Shown one piece after another: positions 5,803-14,123 of a DNA stretch of 19,523 nt. Numbering within the stretch: the stretch's first letter is position 1; each line of letters starts with the position of its first letter. The stretch is from assembly GCA_023663915.1 (NCBI GenBank), contig JAMPGN010000059.1, positions 1 to 19,523 of the forward strand. Reading direction: 5' to 3'. The stretch comes from Eubacterium sp. GTDB taxonomy: Bacteria; Bacillota_A; Clostridia; Lachnospirales; Lachnospiraceae. The translations under genes were made by a program, and so were the position numbers. Under the pieces are notes generated by a model. The model saw only the letters and a program-made list of their open reading frames with translations. It had not been told where the DNA came from and searched no databases.

Positions 5803-7302
5803 ATGAATTTATTGGATAATATCATATCGTTTTTCTCGCCGGAGTGGGGCGTGCGGCGCGATTTATGGCGCCGATACGGGGATGAACTTCGGGAGTATGA
5901 TGCCGCTGGATATGGGAACGGCAACGCAAACTGGCGGGTAGGAAACCAGTCGGCGGAGATGACGGACCGGTACAGCCGGGAAACCGTAAGGGCACGGACA
6001 AGGGATCTGGAACGCAATTCGGACATGCTTAACGCTGTGATCAGCGCTTTCAAGAGGAATGTGTTCGGGAGCGGTTATGCGTTGACGCCCAAGACGGACA
6101 ATGAGGAGATCGATAAAATCCTGTTGAACGCGTGGAAACGCTGGTGTAAGAAGCAGAATTGTGATGTTACCGGAACGCAGAACTTTAACCAGATCATGCG
6201 GATGTGTGTGCAGCGTAAAAAGATAGACGGCGGGATACTGATCTTGAAAAGGTATACGGCGCAAGGGTTTATTCCCTTCCAGATTCAGACGATCGAGGTG
6301 GACGAACTGGACATTACGCAGATACAGCCGAAAGCGAAAGGAAACAAGGTGGTTGGAGGAATTGAATACAATCGGTGGAATCGCCCGATGGGGTATTGGT
6401 TCCGGCAATATGATATTGAAGGGTCACAGCTTTTAAATTCCGTATATGTGGATGCAAAAGATGTGATTTTTTATTTTACGAAGCGCCGTCCGTCACAGAT
6501 TCGGGAAATGTCGGATTTGAGCCCGACCGTGACGAGGATAAGGGATGCCAATGAGTTTATGACGGCAGTGTCAGTCAAAGAACGGATTGCGGCATGTCTG
6601 GCAGTGTTTATCAAGAAATCCATACCCAGCAACGCGCCGGGAAGGAACAGCCGCAGTGTTTCCGGGAAGTCATCCTATGATGGGAAGACGATTGCGCCGG
6701 GAATGATCCGGGAGTTAGACCCGAATGATTCCATCGAGGTAGTAAACCCGAATGGACAGAGCACCGATGCAAACACCTATCTGAAATTGATGCAGCATAT
6801 GATCGGCGCAGGACAGGGGCTTTCTTACGAAGCGACCAGCCGGGACATGTCGGAGACCAATTATTCCTCTGCAAGGCAGGGCATGATTGAGGACGGATTG
6901 ACTTATGCGGACGAGAAAGAACTGCTTATGGAAGTCATGAATGAGATTTATGAGACGTTTGTCATATCCTGTGTGCTTGCTGGCGTGGTGGAAGCGCCGG
7001 ACTTCTGGGAAAACAAGGAAAAATATCTTGCGCACAGATGGACGGAAGCGCCTAAGAAATGGATTGATCCGGCGAAAGAGGCGACGGCGAACCGGATCGC
7101 GCTCAGCACGGGGCAGAAGACATTCAAGGAGATATCCGCCGAAAATGGGAAAGATTGGCAGGAACAGATGGATGAGATTCTTGACGTGCTGGAATATGCA
7201 GAGGCAAGAGGACTCAATATGGGAGGTGTTTTATTTGGAAATGACGGGTTATACGGGAATCCTGAAAAGGGAGACCCCGAAAGAAAATCATTTGAAACGT
7301 GA
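5803..7302 (+). CDS. Phage portal protein, lambda family
   Basis: This 499-residue portal forms the dodecameric ring through which DNA enters and leaves the capsid and on which the neck assembles. Lambda-type portal signatures are visible: the N-terminal RYSRETVRARTRDLERNSDM block, a W-K-R-W segment near residue 110, and the GLSYEATSRDMSETNYSSAR motif near residue 340. It starts at ATG 5803 with GGGAG seven bases upstream, three bases after the gpW-like stop. Its end overlaps the start of the protease-capsid ORF in another frame, usual for this operon. Confidence 0.93.
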   Translation: MNLLDNIISFFSPEWGVRRDLWRRYGDELREYDAAGYGNGNANWRVGNQSAEMTDRYSRETVRARTRDLERNSDMLNAVISAFKRNVFGSGYALTPKTDNEEIDKILLNAWKRWCKKQNCDVTGTQNFNQIMRMCVQRKKIDGGILILKRYTAQGFIPFQIQTIEVDELDITQIQPKAKGNKVVGGIEYNRWNRPMGYWFRQYDIEGSQLLNSVYVDAKDVIFYFTKRRPSQIREMSDLSPTVTRIRDANEFMTAVSVKERIAACLAVFIKKSIPSNAPGRNSRSVSGKSSYDGKTIAPGMIRELDPNDSIEVVNPNGQSTDANTYLKLMQHMIGAGQGLSYEATSRDMSETNYSSARQGMIEDGLTYADEKELLMEVMNEIYETFVISCVLAGVVEAPDFWENKEKYLAHRWTEAPKKWIDPAKEATANRIALSTGQKTFKEISAENGKDWQEQMDEILDVLEYAEARGLNMGGVLFGNDGLYGNPEKGDPERKSFET

Positions 7303-9439
7303 AAGGATCGTTGATGCGATCCGTACCGTGGAGGGAGAGGGGAATGAGCGGAAGTTTATTCTGTCCTTTTCCAGCGAGCAGCCCTATGAGCGGTACTGGG
7401 GAGTGGAAATTCTCGACCATTCCGAGGGATGCGCCGATCTGGAAAGAATCAATAAGATTGGGTGTGTGCTATTCAACCACAAGCGGGATGCCGTCGTAGG
7501 TAAAGTGCTGCGCGCGTGGATAGAAAACGGGCGCGGTATGGCGGAGATTGAATTTGATACGGACGAGGAATCGGAACGAATCTATCAGAAGGTCAAGTCG
7601 GGCACGTTAAAGGGTGTATCGGTTGGATACTGTGTGTCTGTGTGGGAGGAAGTGGCAGTCAATAAGCAATCCTCGGACGGAAGGTTTACGGGACCGGCGG
7701 AAATTGCCAAGAGATGGGAAATTTTAGAGATATCGATCGTCAGTGTACCGGCCGATCCGACCGTGGGAGTAGGAAGAGCGGCAGAAAACACTGGACAGCC
7801 TGCAGAAATTTATAGAAGGCAGTCCATTGTAAATAAAAATAAGGCTAGAGGAGGAATAAGAGAAGAAATGAACAAAAAGAAACAGAGAGACCAGAAGATC
7901 CTGCAGCAGCAATCGATTCTCGATAAGGCAAAAGCGGAACAGCGGGAACTTGGCGCAGAAGAAAAACAGTTGTTTGACTCCCTGCAGCGTGAGATCGATG
8001 ACCTTACGAGGGAGATCGAACAGGAAGAACAGGCAGAACCTGCAGGAGAGGCAGTAGCCGAAAGCAGGGAGGGCGAAAAGACGGGACAGCGCAGGGAGCC
8101 AGACCCGGAACAGGTAAGGCAGCAGGAACGGAAACGCATAGCGGATATCACACGTCTTTGTCGGGAGTTTGGCATGGATGACCAGATGGAAGGGTTTATC
8201 TCCGGCGGAACAAGCGTAGAGAACGTGCGCGCCGCAGTGATCGAGCAGATGAGGCGGGACGGACAGCCCTTGAATAGCAGGGTTGTTGTGGAGACAGACG
8301 AGCAGGATAAATTCCGGGATGCCGCTTCGGACGCTTTGCTGATGCGCGGCGGCGTCAGTTTAGAGCAGCCGGCAGCAGGCGCAAGGGATTTCATGGGAAT
8401 GTCGCTGCGCGATCTGGCGATTGAAAGCCTTGCGGCGGAAGGAAATACCAACTTAAATCGGTTGAGCTCGGATGAATTGTTTCGTATGATACAGCGTCAA
8501 TTTTTTAATCCTTCCGCGGTGTTTCCGACCATCATGGATAATGCGGTCAAGAAAGCATATGTGGAAGGACACAAGACTGCACCGGTCACTTTCGATATCT
8601 GGACAAAGCGTGGCACGTTAAAGGATTTCAAAACACATGATAACAATTATCTGTCCGGGCCGGCAGGAGAATTATTGGAAGTCCCGGAAGGCGGAGAATT
8701 GAAGCATGATGTGTGGAAGGACGAGAAACGCCCCACAAGAAAGCTGAAAACATATGGGCGGCAATTCACAATGAGCAGACAGGCATTTATCAATGATGAT
8801 GTTGGTATGATTACCAGAATGCCGGCAAAATACGCTACTTCTGCACGTAAGACGCAGAATAAGCAGTGCTATGAGAAGCTCGTCGGGAATCCGGTTATCT
8901 ACGACGGAAAGCCGTTGTTTGGTAAGGATCACAAGAATCTGTTGGCACAGGGGACCGGAATCACGAGGGAAGCGGTGCAGGGAATGATTATGGCGTTATC
9001 CGACCAGAAAGACGAATTTGACAATGTATGTATCATCCGGCCGGCATTCTTGATTGTTCCGAGTGGATACCAGTTTGAGATGTATACGTTGTTTTATAGC
9101 CCGACGATCAACACGTCGGATAATACGCAGGCGGTGAATCCTTTATATCAGTACCGGGAAAGGATACAGGTTGTGGAGGACCCGATGATCAATGCATTGT
9201 GCGGCGGATTTGGCAAGCAGATGCCGTGGTGGTTGCTCGGAGCGAAGGAAGACACGGATTTCATCGAGGTAGATTATCTGAACGGGCAGGAAGTGCCGTC
9301 GATTAGAAGATCGGAAATACCGGGAACGTTAGGTTTCGTGTGGGATATCTATCTGGATTGGAATATTACAGTCATGGACTATCGGGGAGTGATTAAGAAT
9401 CCGGGTGTAACCATGGAAAATCCTGTGAAACTTGCATGA
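7235..9439 (+). CDS. Fused prohead protease and Mu gpT-like major capsid protein
   Basis: The ORF encodes about 734 residues from TTG 7235 (GGGAGG 8 bases upstream) or 732 from ATG 7241; the frame is open further back but only across the portal gene. Residues about 20-160 form an HK97-type (U35) prohead protease with candidate catalytic His in VLFNHKRDA (about 80) and Ser in LKGVSVGY (about 127). A Lys/Glu/Gln-rich coiled coil (about 215-300) acts as delta/scaffold domain. The rest matches Mu gpT-like head subunits: YGRQFTMSRQAFINDD, a K-N-x-x-C-Y-E-K-L-V-G-N block and DGKPLFGKDHKNLL. The protease should cut the scaffold off and mature the capsid. An internal start at 7868 may make capsid protein alone. 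Confidence 0.9.
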   Translation: MEMTGYTGILKRETPKENHLKRERIVDAIRTVEGEGNERKFILSFSSEQPYERYWGVEILDHSEGCADLERINKIGCVLFNHKRDAVVGKVLRAWIENGRGMAEIEFDTDEESERIYQKVKSGTLKGVSVGYCVSVWEEVAVNKQSSDGRFTGPAEIAKRWEILEISIVSVPADPTVGVGRAAENTGQPAEIYRRQSIVNKNKARGGIREEMNKKKQRDQKILQQQSILDKAKAEQRELGAEEKQLFDSLQREIDDLTREIEQEEQAEPAGEAVAESREGEKTGQRREPDPEQVRQQERKRIADITRLCREFGMDDQMEGFISGGTSVENVRAAVIEQMRRDGQPLNSRVVVETDEQDKFRDAASDALLMRGGVSLEQPAAGARDFMGMSLRDLAIESLAAEGNTNLNRLSSDELFRMIQRQFFNPSAVFPTIMDNAVKKAYVEGHKTAPVTFDIWTKRGTLKDFKTHDNNYLSGPAGELLEVPEGGELKHDVWKDEKRPTRKLKTYGRQFTMSRQAFINDDVGMITRMPAKYATSARKTQNKQCYEKLVGNPVIYDGKPLFGKDHKNLLAQGTGITREAVQGMIMALSDQKDEFDNVCIIRPAFLIVPSGYQFEMYTLFYSPTINTSDNTQAVNPLYQYRERIQVVEDPMINALCGGFGKQMPWWLLGAKEDTDFIEVDYLNGQEVPSIRRSEIPGTLGFVWDIYLDWNITVMDYRGVIKNPGVTMENPVKLA
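7849..7870 (+). promoter_or_regulatory. Internal ribosome binding site and start for the capsid part
   Basis: AGGAGG (7849-7854) lies 13 bases before an in-frame ATG (7868), which would begin a 523-residue scaffold-capsid product (MNKKKQRDQK...). The bases just before it look like an old intergenic leader, with non-conserved linker residues. This resembles lambda's nested C/Nu3 arrangement and would let capsid protein outnumber protease. Confidence 0.55.
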
Positions 9440-9456
9440 TATGAGGAGGAAAACGG

Positions 9457-9807
9457 ATGAAAGCATCATATTACCAGAAGGGTGAGACCCTTGACTATGT
9501 AAATACCACGAAGGGAAAGATTGAGGCGGGAACTGTACTGATACTTGGAAACCGTATCGGAGTAGCCGGTACGGATATCGAGGCGGGCGCGATTGGCAGT
9601 GTCCATGTGTCGGGAGTGTATGAATTGGACAAGAAGGACACGGAAGAGCTTGCAGTAGGGACAGCGGTCTATTTCACCGCAGATGGAATTACCGCCGCCG
9701 CGTCGGAAGGAACGGACAAGGATGCAGTGCAGAATATTCCGGCGGGCTTTGTGGCAGCCGCATCTCCGGCGAAGAGCACAAAGGTACACGTCAAGATCAA
9801 TGCATGA
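9457..9807 (+). CDS. DUF2190 capsid-decoration-like protein
   Basis: This 116-residue protein is rich in Gly, Ala, Val and Thr, predicted mostly beta. The opening YYQKGETLDYVN and the segments GTVLILGNRIGVAG and AVGTAVYFTADGI are typical of the DUF2190 family, which sits beside the capsid gene and is regarded as a head-stabilising or decoration protein comparable to lambda gpD. GAGGAGG precedes the ATG. The stop overlaps the next start by 4 bases. Confidence 0.8.
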   Translation: MKASYYQKGETLDYVNTTKGKIEAGTVLILGNRIGVAGTDIEAGAIGSVHVSGVYELDKKDTEELAVGTAVYFTADGITAAASEGTDKDAVQNIPAGFVAAASPAKSTKVHVKINA

Positions 9808-10130
9808 AAACTTTTAAGGATATCTTACAGCAGGACATCAAGCGGACGTTCCTAAATATTGACGAGTTCGGGGAGATGCACGACATCAATGGACAGGAAG
9901 TTACGATCATTATTGATGAAAATGAACTGACGGAACGGGAAAAACGACTGCGCAGGAATGAAGGGGAACTGCATAAAAAGCAGCTCCTCTTTTATATTGC
10001 AGCGGAAGACTTCGGCAATCTTCCGGCGCCTGGAAAAGTGCTGAAACTGGATCAGAAATCGTATATCATCACGGATGCGGAAGACGAAGGCGGTATTTAT
10101 TCAATTAGTTTGGAGGCGGTGAAATCATAA
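9804..10130 (+). CDS. Putative head-tail connector (FII-like)
   Basis: This 108-residue protein occupies the slot of lambda FII (117 residues), between capsid decoration and Z. It has a mixed alpha/beta sequence with MHDINGQEVTIIIDENEL at residues about 25-42 and a C-terminal VLKLDQKSYIITDAEDEGG, compatible with the small beta-barrel of head-completion or stopper proteins. It overlaps both neighbours (ATGA and TAATG), showing tight coupling. Function is inferred from size and order, not from a diagnostic motif. Confidence 0.6.
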   Translation: MKTFKDILQQDIKRTFLNIDEFGEMHDINGQEVTIIIDENELTEREKRLRRNEGELHKKQLLFYIAAEDFGNLPAPGKVLKLDQKSYIITDAEDEGGIYSISLEAVKS

Positions 10131-10798
10131 TGGTATGGCAGATAGAACCTTATCAGGCAACGCTGGATGCCATCGAGAAGCGGCTAAAGGAGGTGGGGGA
10201 AGAGAGAAATATGCACAGGATTCTGAGAAAGGCGGTCAATGAGGTGGCAGGTGTCGGCAAAGAACAGTTGCATAAAGAGACGAAGGCATATTATACCATC
10301 AAAAGCAAGGCATTCAAAAAGAGTGATATTGAAAAAAAGGCTACCAGTTCAAAGCATCCGGGTGCGACAATTACCGTAAAGGGCGAGCCGATCGGTGTAA
10401 AGGCAGGGTATGCGACCAGGAAGAACGGGAAGCGGAAGGGCGCCAAGGTGCAAGTTCTTGCGAAATCAACTATGCAGGAAATCCAGGTAGAACACAATGG
10501 ACATGCCTACAAAGCGTTTATGGCGACCATGACAAATACAGACAGCCAGGGAAATGAGACCACGCATACCGGCATATTCCAGCGTGTGCCTGGTAAGTAT
10601 ATGAAGAAATATCAGCCGATTAAGGATAAAACGAAAGGACGTGAAAAGATCAAAGAAATTTATTCTCTCTCCAAAGCAAAAGCCGGAGAGATCGCTTATG
10701 TGGAGGAGGGAAATTATTACGAACTGTCGGGAGAGCTTGTCTACCGGCTATTAAAAAATATGAATGCAATCATTGAGGAGGCTAAGGCAAAGAAATGA
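10130..10798 (+). CDS. Minor tail protein Z-like neck protein
   Basis: This 222-residue, strongly basic protein (pI clearly high from Lys/Arg content) resembles prophage minor tail protein Z: an N-terminal helix, the YYTIKSKAFKKSDIEKK motif (about 50-66), a beta-rich middle, and TGIFQRVPGKYMKKYQPIK (about 148-166). In lambda Z completes the tail end that joins the head. It starts one base inside the preceding stop (TAATG) and ends overlapping the next gene by 4 bases. Confidence 0.8.
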   Translation: MVWQIEPYQATLDAIEKRLKEVGEERNMHRILRKAVNEVAGVGKEQLHKETKAYYTIKSKAFKKSDIEKKATSSKHPGATITVKGEPIGVKAGYATRKNGKRKGAKVQVLAKSTMQEIQVEHNGHAYKAFMATMTNTDSQGNETTHTGIFQRVPGKYMKKYQPIKDKTKGREKIKEIYSLSKAKAGEIAYVEEGNYYELSGELVYRLLKNMNAIIEEAKAKK

Positions 10799-11292
10799 CA
10801 ACTTATCAGCTACAGAAGGATCTGGCGGAGGAAATCGAACAGATCACAGAGGACATGTTATTTCAGAATCCGGAAGGCAAGCCGGAACACATGAAAGCCT
10901 TTCTGCAGGATTTGCCGAAACGAGAGCAGACGGTACAGCCGGGAAACCTGATGGTGGAGGAGGATGAAGACGATCCTTATCCGTTCTGTGTCGTCCGGCT
11001 GGAATCCGGTGCAGTACTGAGCGGCGCACAGGCAGTCACGGTAATACTGGTGTTCGGCATCTTCGATGATGGAATGGAGAACTTAGGGCATCAGTCATTG
11101 CTGAATGTGATCCATAGGGTTTCCGAGCGTTTTATCAGCAATCCTGTACTGAAAGACAGATATCAGATGGATGTCAGGAGAGGGATCAACTGGATACTGG
11201 ACGAGGAAGACCGGTACCCATATTATATAGGCGGTCTGGAAATGACATGGAACGCCTATTTCGTAGAGAGAGGAGAGGACCAATATGTCTGA
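10795..11292 (+). CDS. Putative tail terminator/completion protein (U-like)
   Basis: This 165-residue protein directly follows the Z-like gene, the place of lambda U. It is acidic, with alternating beta and helix; recognisable parts are PYPFCVVRLESG (about 61-72), a VTVILVFGIFDDG strand (about 82-94), and LNVIHRVSERFISNP (about 102-116), a pattern common in tail terminator or completion proteins that cap the tail tube. It overlaps the next gene by 8 bases. Role is inferred by synteny and fold-like pattern. Confidence 0.65.
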   Translation: MTTYQLQKDLAEEIEQITEDMLFQNPEGKPEHMKAFLQDLPKREQTVQPGNLMVEEDEDDPYPFCVVRLESGAVLSGAQAVTVILVFGIFDDGMENLGHQSLLNVIHRVSERFISNPVLKDRYQMDVRRGINWILDEEDRYPYYIGGLEMTWNAYFVERGEDQYV

Positions 11293-11575
11293 GAGAAAGA
11301 GCATGAAGCAGGAAAAGGCAGCAGGGACACAACAGGCGTTAATCTGGATGGGACCTGCGATTTCCGGTGTAGCGATGCCGGGAACGGTCTATCGGAATGG
11401 TTTGACGCCGCAGATTGAGAAGGCGGTGGAGGAACAGCCAGCGTTAAAGAGGCTTCTAGTACCAGTCGGTGAGGCGTCAGAAATGCGAAAGGAGTTAAGA
11501 AATCCGCAGTCCGCAGCCAGCATTTGTTATCACAATGCGCTTGCGTATAGGAAGAAAGGAGTAGGGAATGAGTGA
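11285..11575 (+). CDS. Conserved small protein preceding the tail sheath
   Basis: This 96-residue protein has a basic, probably disordered head (about 1-16), then LIWMGPAISGVAMPGTVYRNGLTP and a segment PALKRLLVPVGEASEMRKEL. The I-G-P...T-V-[FY]-R-x-G-[LI] pattern recurs in small proteins placed just before the sheath gene of Clostridia myophages. No enzyme motif is seen. It overlaps the sheath start by 8 bases. It may be a sheath-related assembly factor, but the function is unknown. Confidence 0.65.
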   Translation: MSERKSMKQEKAAGTQQALIWMGPAISGVAMPGTVYRNGLTPQIEKAVEEQPALKRLLVPVGEASEMRKELRNPQSAASICYHNALAYRKKGVGNE

Positions 11576-13034
11576 AAATTATAATCATGGCGTCCGCGTC
11601 ATAGAAGAAGGGACGGACACGGGCCAGCCGATTGTCGGGACAATGGGAGTACAGGTCGTGATCGGGACTGCGCCGGTCAATCTGTCAGAAAATCCGGAGG
11701 CAGCAGTAAATGTGCCGGTACTTTGCAGCAGTATGCAGGAGGCAAAGCGGAAACTCGGTTATAGCGGGGACTTTGAATCGTATACGCTGTGTCAGTCGAT
11801 GTTTGCCAGTTTTCTGGTCTATGCGGTTGCGCCGGTCGTATTCATCAACGTGCTTGACCCGGCGCGTCACAGAAAGGAAAATGTGGCCAAAGAGTATGCG
11901 GTCATGGACGGTCAGGCGGTAGTAGATGATGTCGTCGGCGTATTGAAAGAGAGTGTCAAAGTCCAGGCAGGAGAAGTGGCGCTCACCGATGGCACAGACT
12001 ATTTATTGTCTTTTAATGACAAGGGACAGCTTGTTATCACGATGATCTCAGAGCAGGCTTTGGGAGCGCAGAGTGTAAGGGTGGAGTCCGTCAGTATCGA
12101 TCCGGCGTCCGTGACTGCGGATGATATCATAGGCGGTTATGATGTCAGGACAGGAAAAGAGAGCGGGCTGGAAGTATTGCGGCAGGTATATCCGAGGACG
12201 GGAATGCCGCCGTCGCTCCTGCTTGCGCCGGGGTGGAGCCATGACCCGAAAGTAGGCGCGGTGATGATCGCAAAGTGTGAGTATATCAACGGGGTATTTT
12301 CGGCGGAATGCCTGCTTGACCTAGATACGGGGAAAACGAATCTGTATACGGATGTGCCGGATGTCAAGGAAGAAAGCGGGTATCAGGACAGACATGCAAT
12401 CGTGTTGTGGCCGATGGTACAGGCAGGAGGAAGGACATTGTATTATTCGGCAATGTTTGGCGCCATGGCGCAGTATACCGACGTGTCAAATGGGAATGTT
12501 CCGAGTCTGTACCTTTCCAATAAGTTATTGTCTGTAGATAAGGCGGTATTGGCGGACGGGACAGAAGTATTCATGGACCGCGAGCAGGCAAATACATTGA
12601 ATGCTGCGGGTGTAGTCACCTTGGTAAGCGAAGGCGCCTGGCGTTCATGGGGAAATAACACATCGATCTATCCGGCGTCGGAAGACACCAAGGATAGGTG
12701 GATTGCGTGCAGGAGAATGTTTACCTGGATGTCAAACAGGCTGATCACCGTTTACCATGACAAGGTGGACAGCCCGGCGAATTACCGGCTGATTGAAAGC
12801 ATCTGTGATTCGGAGAATATCAGTTTAAACAGCTATGTGGCAGATGGGAAACTGGCAGGTGGACGGATTGAGTATAACGAGGAAGAGAACAGCGTAGAGA
12901 ATATTCTGACGGGTCAGGTGGTATTTCATCTCTACATGGCGGCATTTACGCCGGCGGAAGATGTCGTGTTTCTATTGAAATTTGATCCGGATCTGCTTAC
13001 GGCAAGTCTGACCGGGACGGGAGGTGCATCATAA
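11568..13034 (+). CDS. Contractile tail sheath protein
   Basis: This 488-residue protein forms the contractile outer sheath, defining this as a myovirus-type tail. It begins with the handshake-arm-like YNHGVRVIEEGTDTGQPIVG, includes TMGVQVVIGTAP, the LLLAPGWSHDPKVGAVMIAK segment (about 215-235) and a C-terminal HLYMAAFTPAEDVVFLLKFD (about 455-474), as in P2 FI/XkdK-type sheaths. AAAGGAG lies upstream. The stop and the next start share TAATG, so sheath and tube are translated together. Confidence 0.92.
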   Translation: MSENYNHGVRVIEEGTDTGQPIVGTMGVQVVIGTAPVNLSENPEAAVNVPVLCSSMQEAKRKLGYSGDFESYTLCQSMFASFLVYAVAPVVFINVLDPARHRKENVAKEYAVMDGQAVVDDVVGVLKESVKVQAGEVALTDGTDYLLSFNDKGQLVITMISEQALGAQSVRVESVSIDPASVTADDIIGGYDVRTGKESGLEVLRQVYPRTGMPPSLLLAPGWSHDPKVGAVMIAKCEYINGVFSAECLLDLDTGKTNLYTDVPDVKEESGYQDRHAIVLWPMVQAGGRTLYYSAMFGAMAQYTDVSNGNVPSLYLSNKLLSVDKAVLADGTEVFMDREQANTLNAAGVVTLVSEGAWRSWGNNTSIYPASEDTKDRWIACRRMFTWMSNRLITVYHDKVDSPANYRLIESICDSENISLNSYVADGKLAGGRIEYNEEENSVENILTGQVVFHLYMAAFTPAEDVVFLLKFDPDLLTASLTGTGGAS

Positions 13035-13582
13035 TGAGTGGTATTCAGACAAATAACAGCGGAATGGTATTTCCGGAGGTAATCAACAATTTTAACGTGT
13101 ATAACGATGCGAATCGGATTGTCGGGACGACGGGAGAAATCAGTCTTCCAGATATACAGGCGGTGACGGCGACGATTTCCGGCGCGGGGATACTGGGAGA
13201 GTATAATACGGCGGTGGTCGGAATGTTCCAGAGCATGGCTCCGGAAATCCCGTTCCGTATGATCGACAAGGATTTCTTCATGATGCTCAATACCGGGGAA
13301 CAGTCTAAGATCACGCTGCGTTCCTCGGTGCAGCAGAGGAACCGAGAGACGGGCGGGACGCTCAGCACGCAGGCGATGCGCGTGGTATACAGGGGACACC
13401 CAACAGCGGCGAAGTTAGGAACGGTGAAGCAGGGGGAAATGATGAATGCATCGATCACCTTGGAATTGACTTATATACTGATTGAGTTTGGCGGTACGGT
13501 GATGCTGGAACTGGACAAGCTGAACAGTATATACAAGGTAAACGGAGTAGACCTGCTTGCGGATATCAGAAAACAGTGTTAA
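13034..13582 (+). CDS. Tail tube protein
   Basis: This 182-residue protein is the P2 FII-type tail tube. It directly follows the sheath gene, as expected, and shows VINNFNVYNDANRIVGTTGEISLPDIQ at the start, a central S-x-x-Q-x-x-N-R-E-T-G-G loop and C-terminal alternating beta strands ending LELDKLNSIYKVNGVDLL. Stacked hexamers form the inner tube around the tape measure. Its start overlaps the sheath stop by one base. Confidence 0.9.
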   Translation: MSGIQTNNSGMVFPEVINNFNVYNDANRIVGTTGEISLPDIQAVTATISGAGILGEYNTAVVGMFQSMAPEIPFRMIDKDFFMMLNTGEQSKITLRSSVQQRNRETGGTLSTQAMRVVYRGHPTAAKLGTVKQGEMMNASITLELTYILIEFGGTVMLELDKLNSIYKVNGVDLLADIRKQC

Positions 13583-13597
13583 GGAGAGGAGAAAGAA

Positions 13598-14091
13598 ATG
13601 GAAGCAGATAAGAAAAATACAGATCGAATGGAAATCAATCAGGAGGATGATTTGGTCATTCGTTTAAAGAAACCTATTACATTTGAGGGGGAGCGCTATG
13701 AGACGATCGATTTAAGTGGACTGAATGAGGTCAAAGCCTCGGATATGGTTACGGTCAGTCGGCGTATGGCAAGAAACGGAAGTAATTACGTGACATCAGA
13801 AACGACTTTGGAATACGCCTTGAATATGGCAAATATCGTTACCGGGCTTCCATTGGAGTTTTTCGACCAGTTACCGCCATATGCGGCAATGGCGATCAGA
13901 AATAGTGTCGTGGCTTTTTTATTCAGGCAGGAATAAAGCCGTCTGATACCCCGTCCCTGCGTCGGGTCTGTATCCAGATGTCAGCAGCAGGGTACGGGGA
14001 TATCGGTTATTTTATGTCGCTGCCGATTGAGGAACTTATAGCAGTGGTAAATGAGATCAACGCAATCAGGAAAGAACGTAGAAGAAAGTAG
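13598..14091 (+). CDS. Tail assembly chaperone with programmed -1 frameshift (G/GT-like)
   Basis: The zero-frame product is 112 residues, ending at TAA 13936. The -1 frame remains open to TAG 14089-14091 and is reached at the slippery TTTTTTA (13915-13921), giving a 164-residue fusion whose extension reads IQAGIKPSDTPSLRR and ends KERRRK. The gene lies between tube and tape measure, the fixed place of lambda G/GT. The short form coats the tape measure while the long form recruits tube subunits. The start is ATG 13598 with AAGGAGAGGAG upstream. The short form resembles phage tail assembly chaperones of the E/41/14 type. Confidence 0.85.
13915..13921 (+). promoter_or_regulatory. -1 ribosomal frameshift slippery site
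   Basis: In frame GCT TTT TTA, the heptamer T TTT TTA fits the X XXY YYZ rule. Slipping back one base avoids the stop 12 bases later and joins a 56-codon downstream frame. Confidence 0.8.
13949..13999 (+). other. Downstream hairpin in the frameshift region
   Basis: CCCCGTCCCTGC (13949-13960) pairs with GCAGGG-T-ACGGGG (13987-13999), 12 bp with one bulged T. It lies 27 bases after the slippery site, beyond the usual distance for a stimulator, but it is the strongest local structure. It may stimulate slippage or regulate downstream translation. Confidence 0.45.
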
Positions 14092-14123
14092 GCACTCGGA
14101 AGTGACTGCTGTGGGGAAATGCC

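Noticed and set aside
6941..7234. Longer version of the protease-capsid frame
   Set aside because: These codons overlap the portal gene out of frame and have no family resemblance; GGGAGG at 7221 sets the start at 7235 or 7241.
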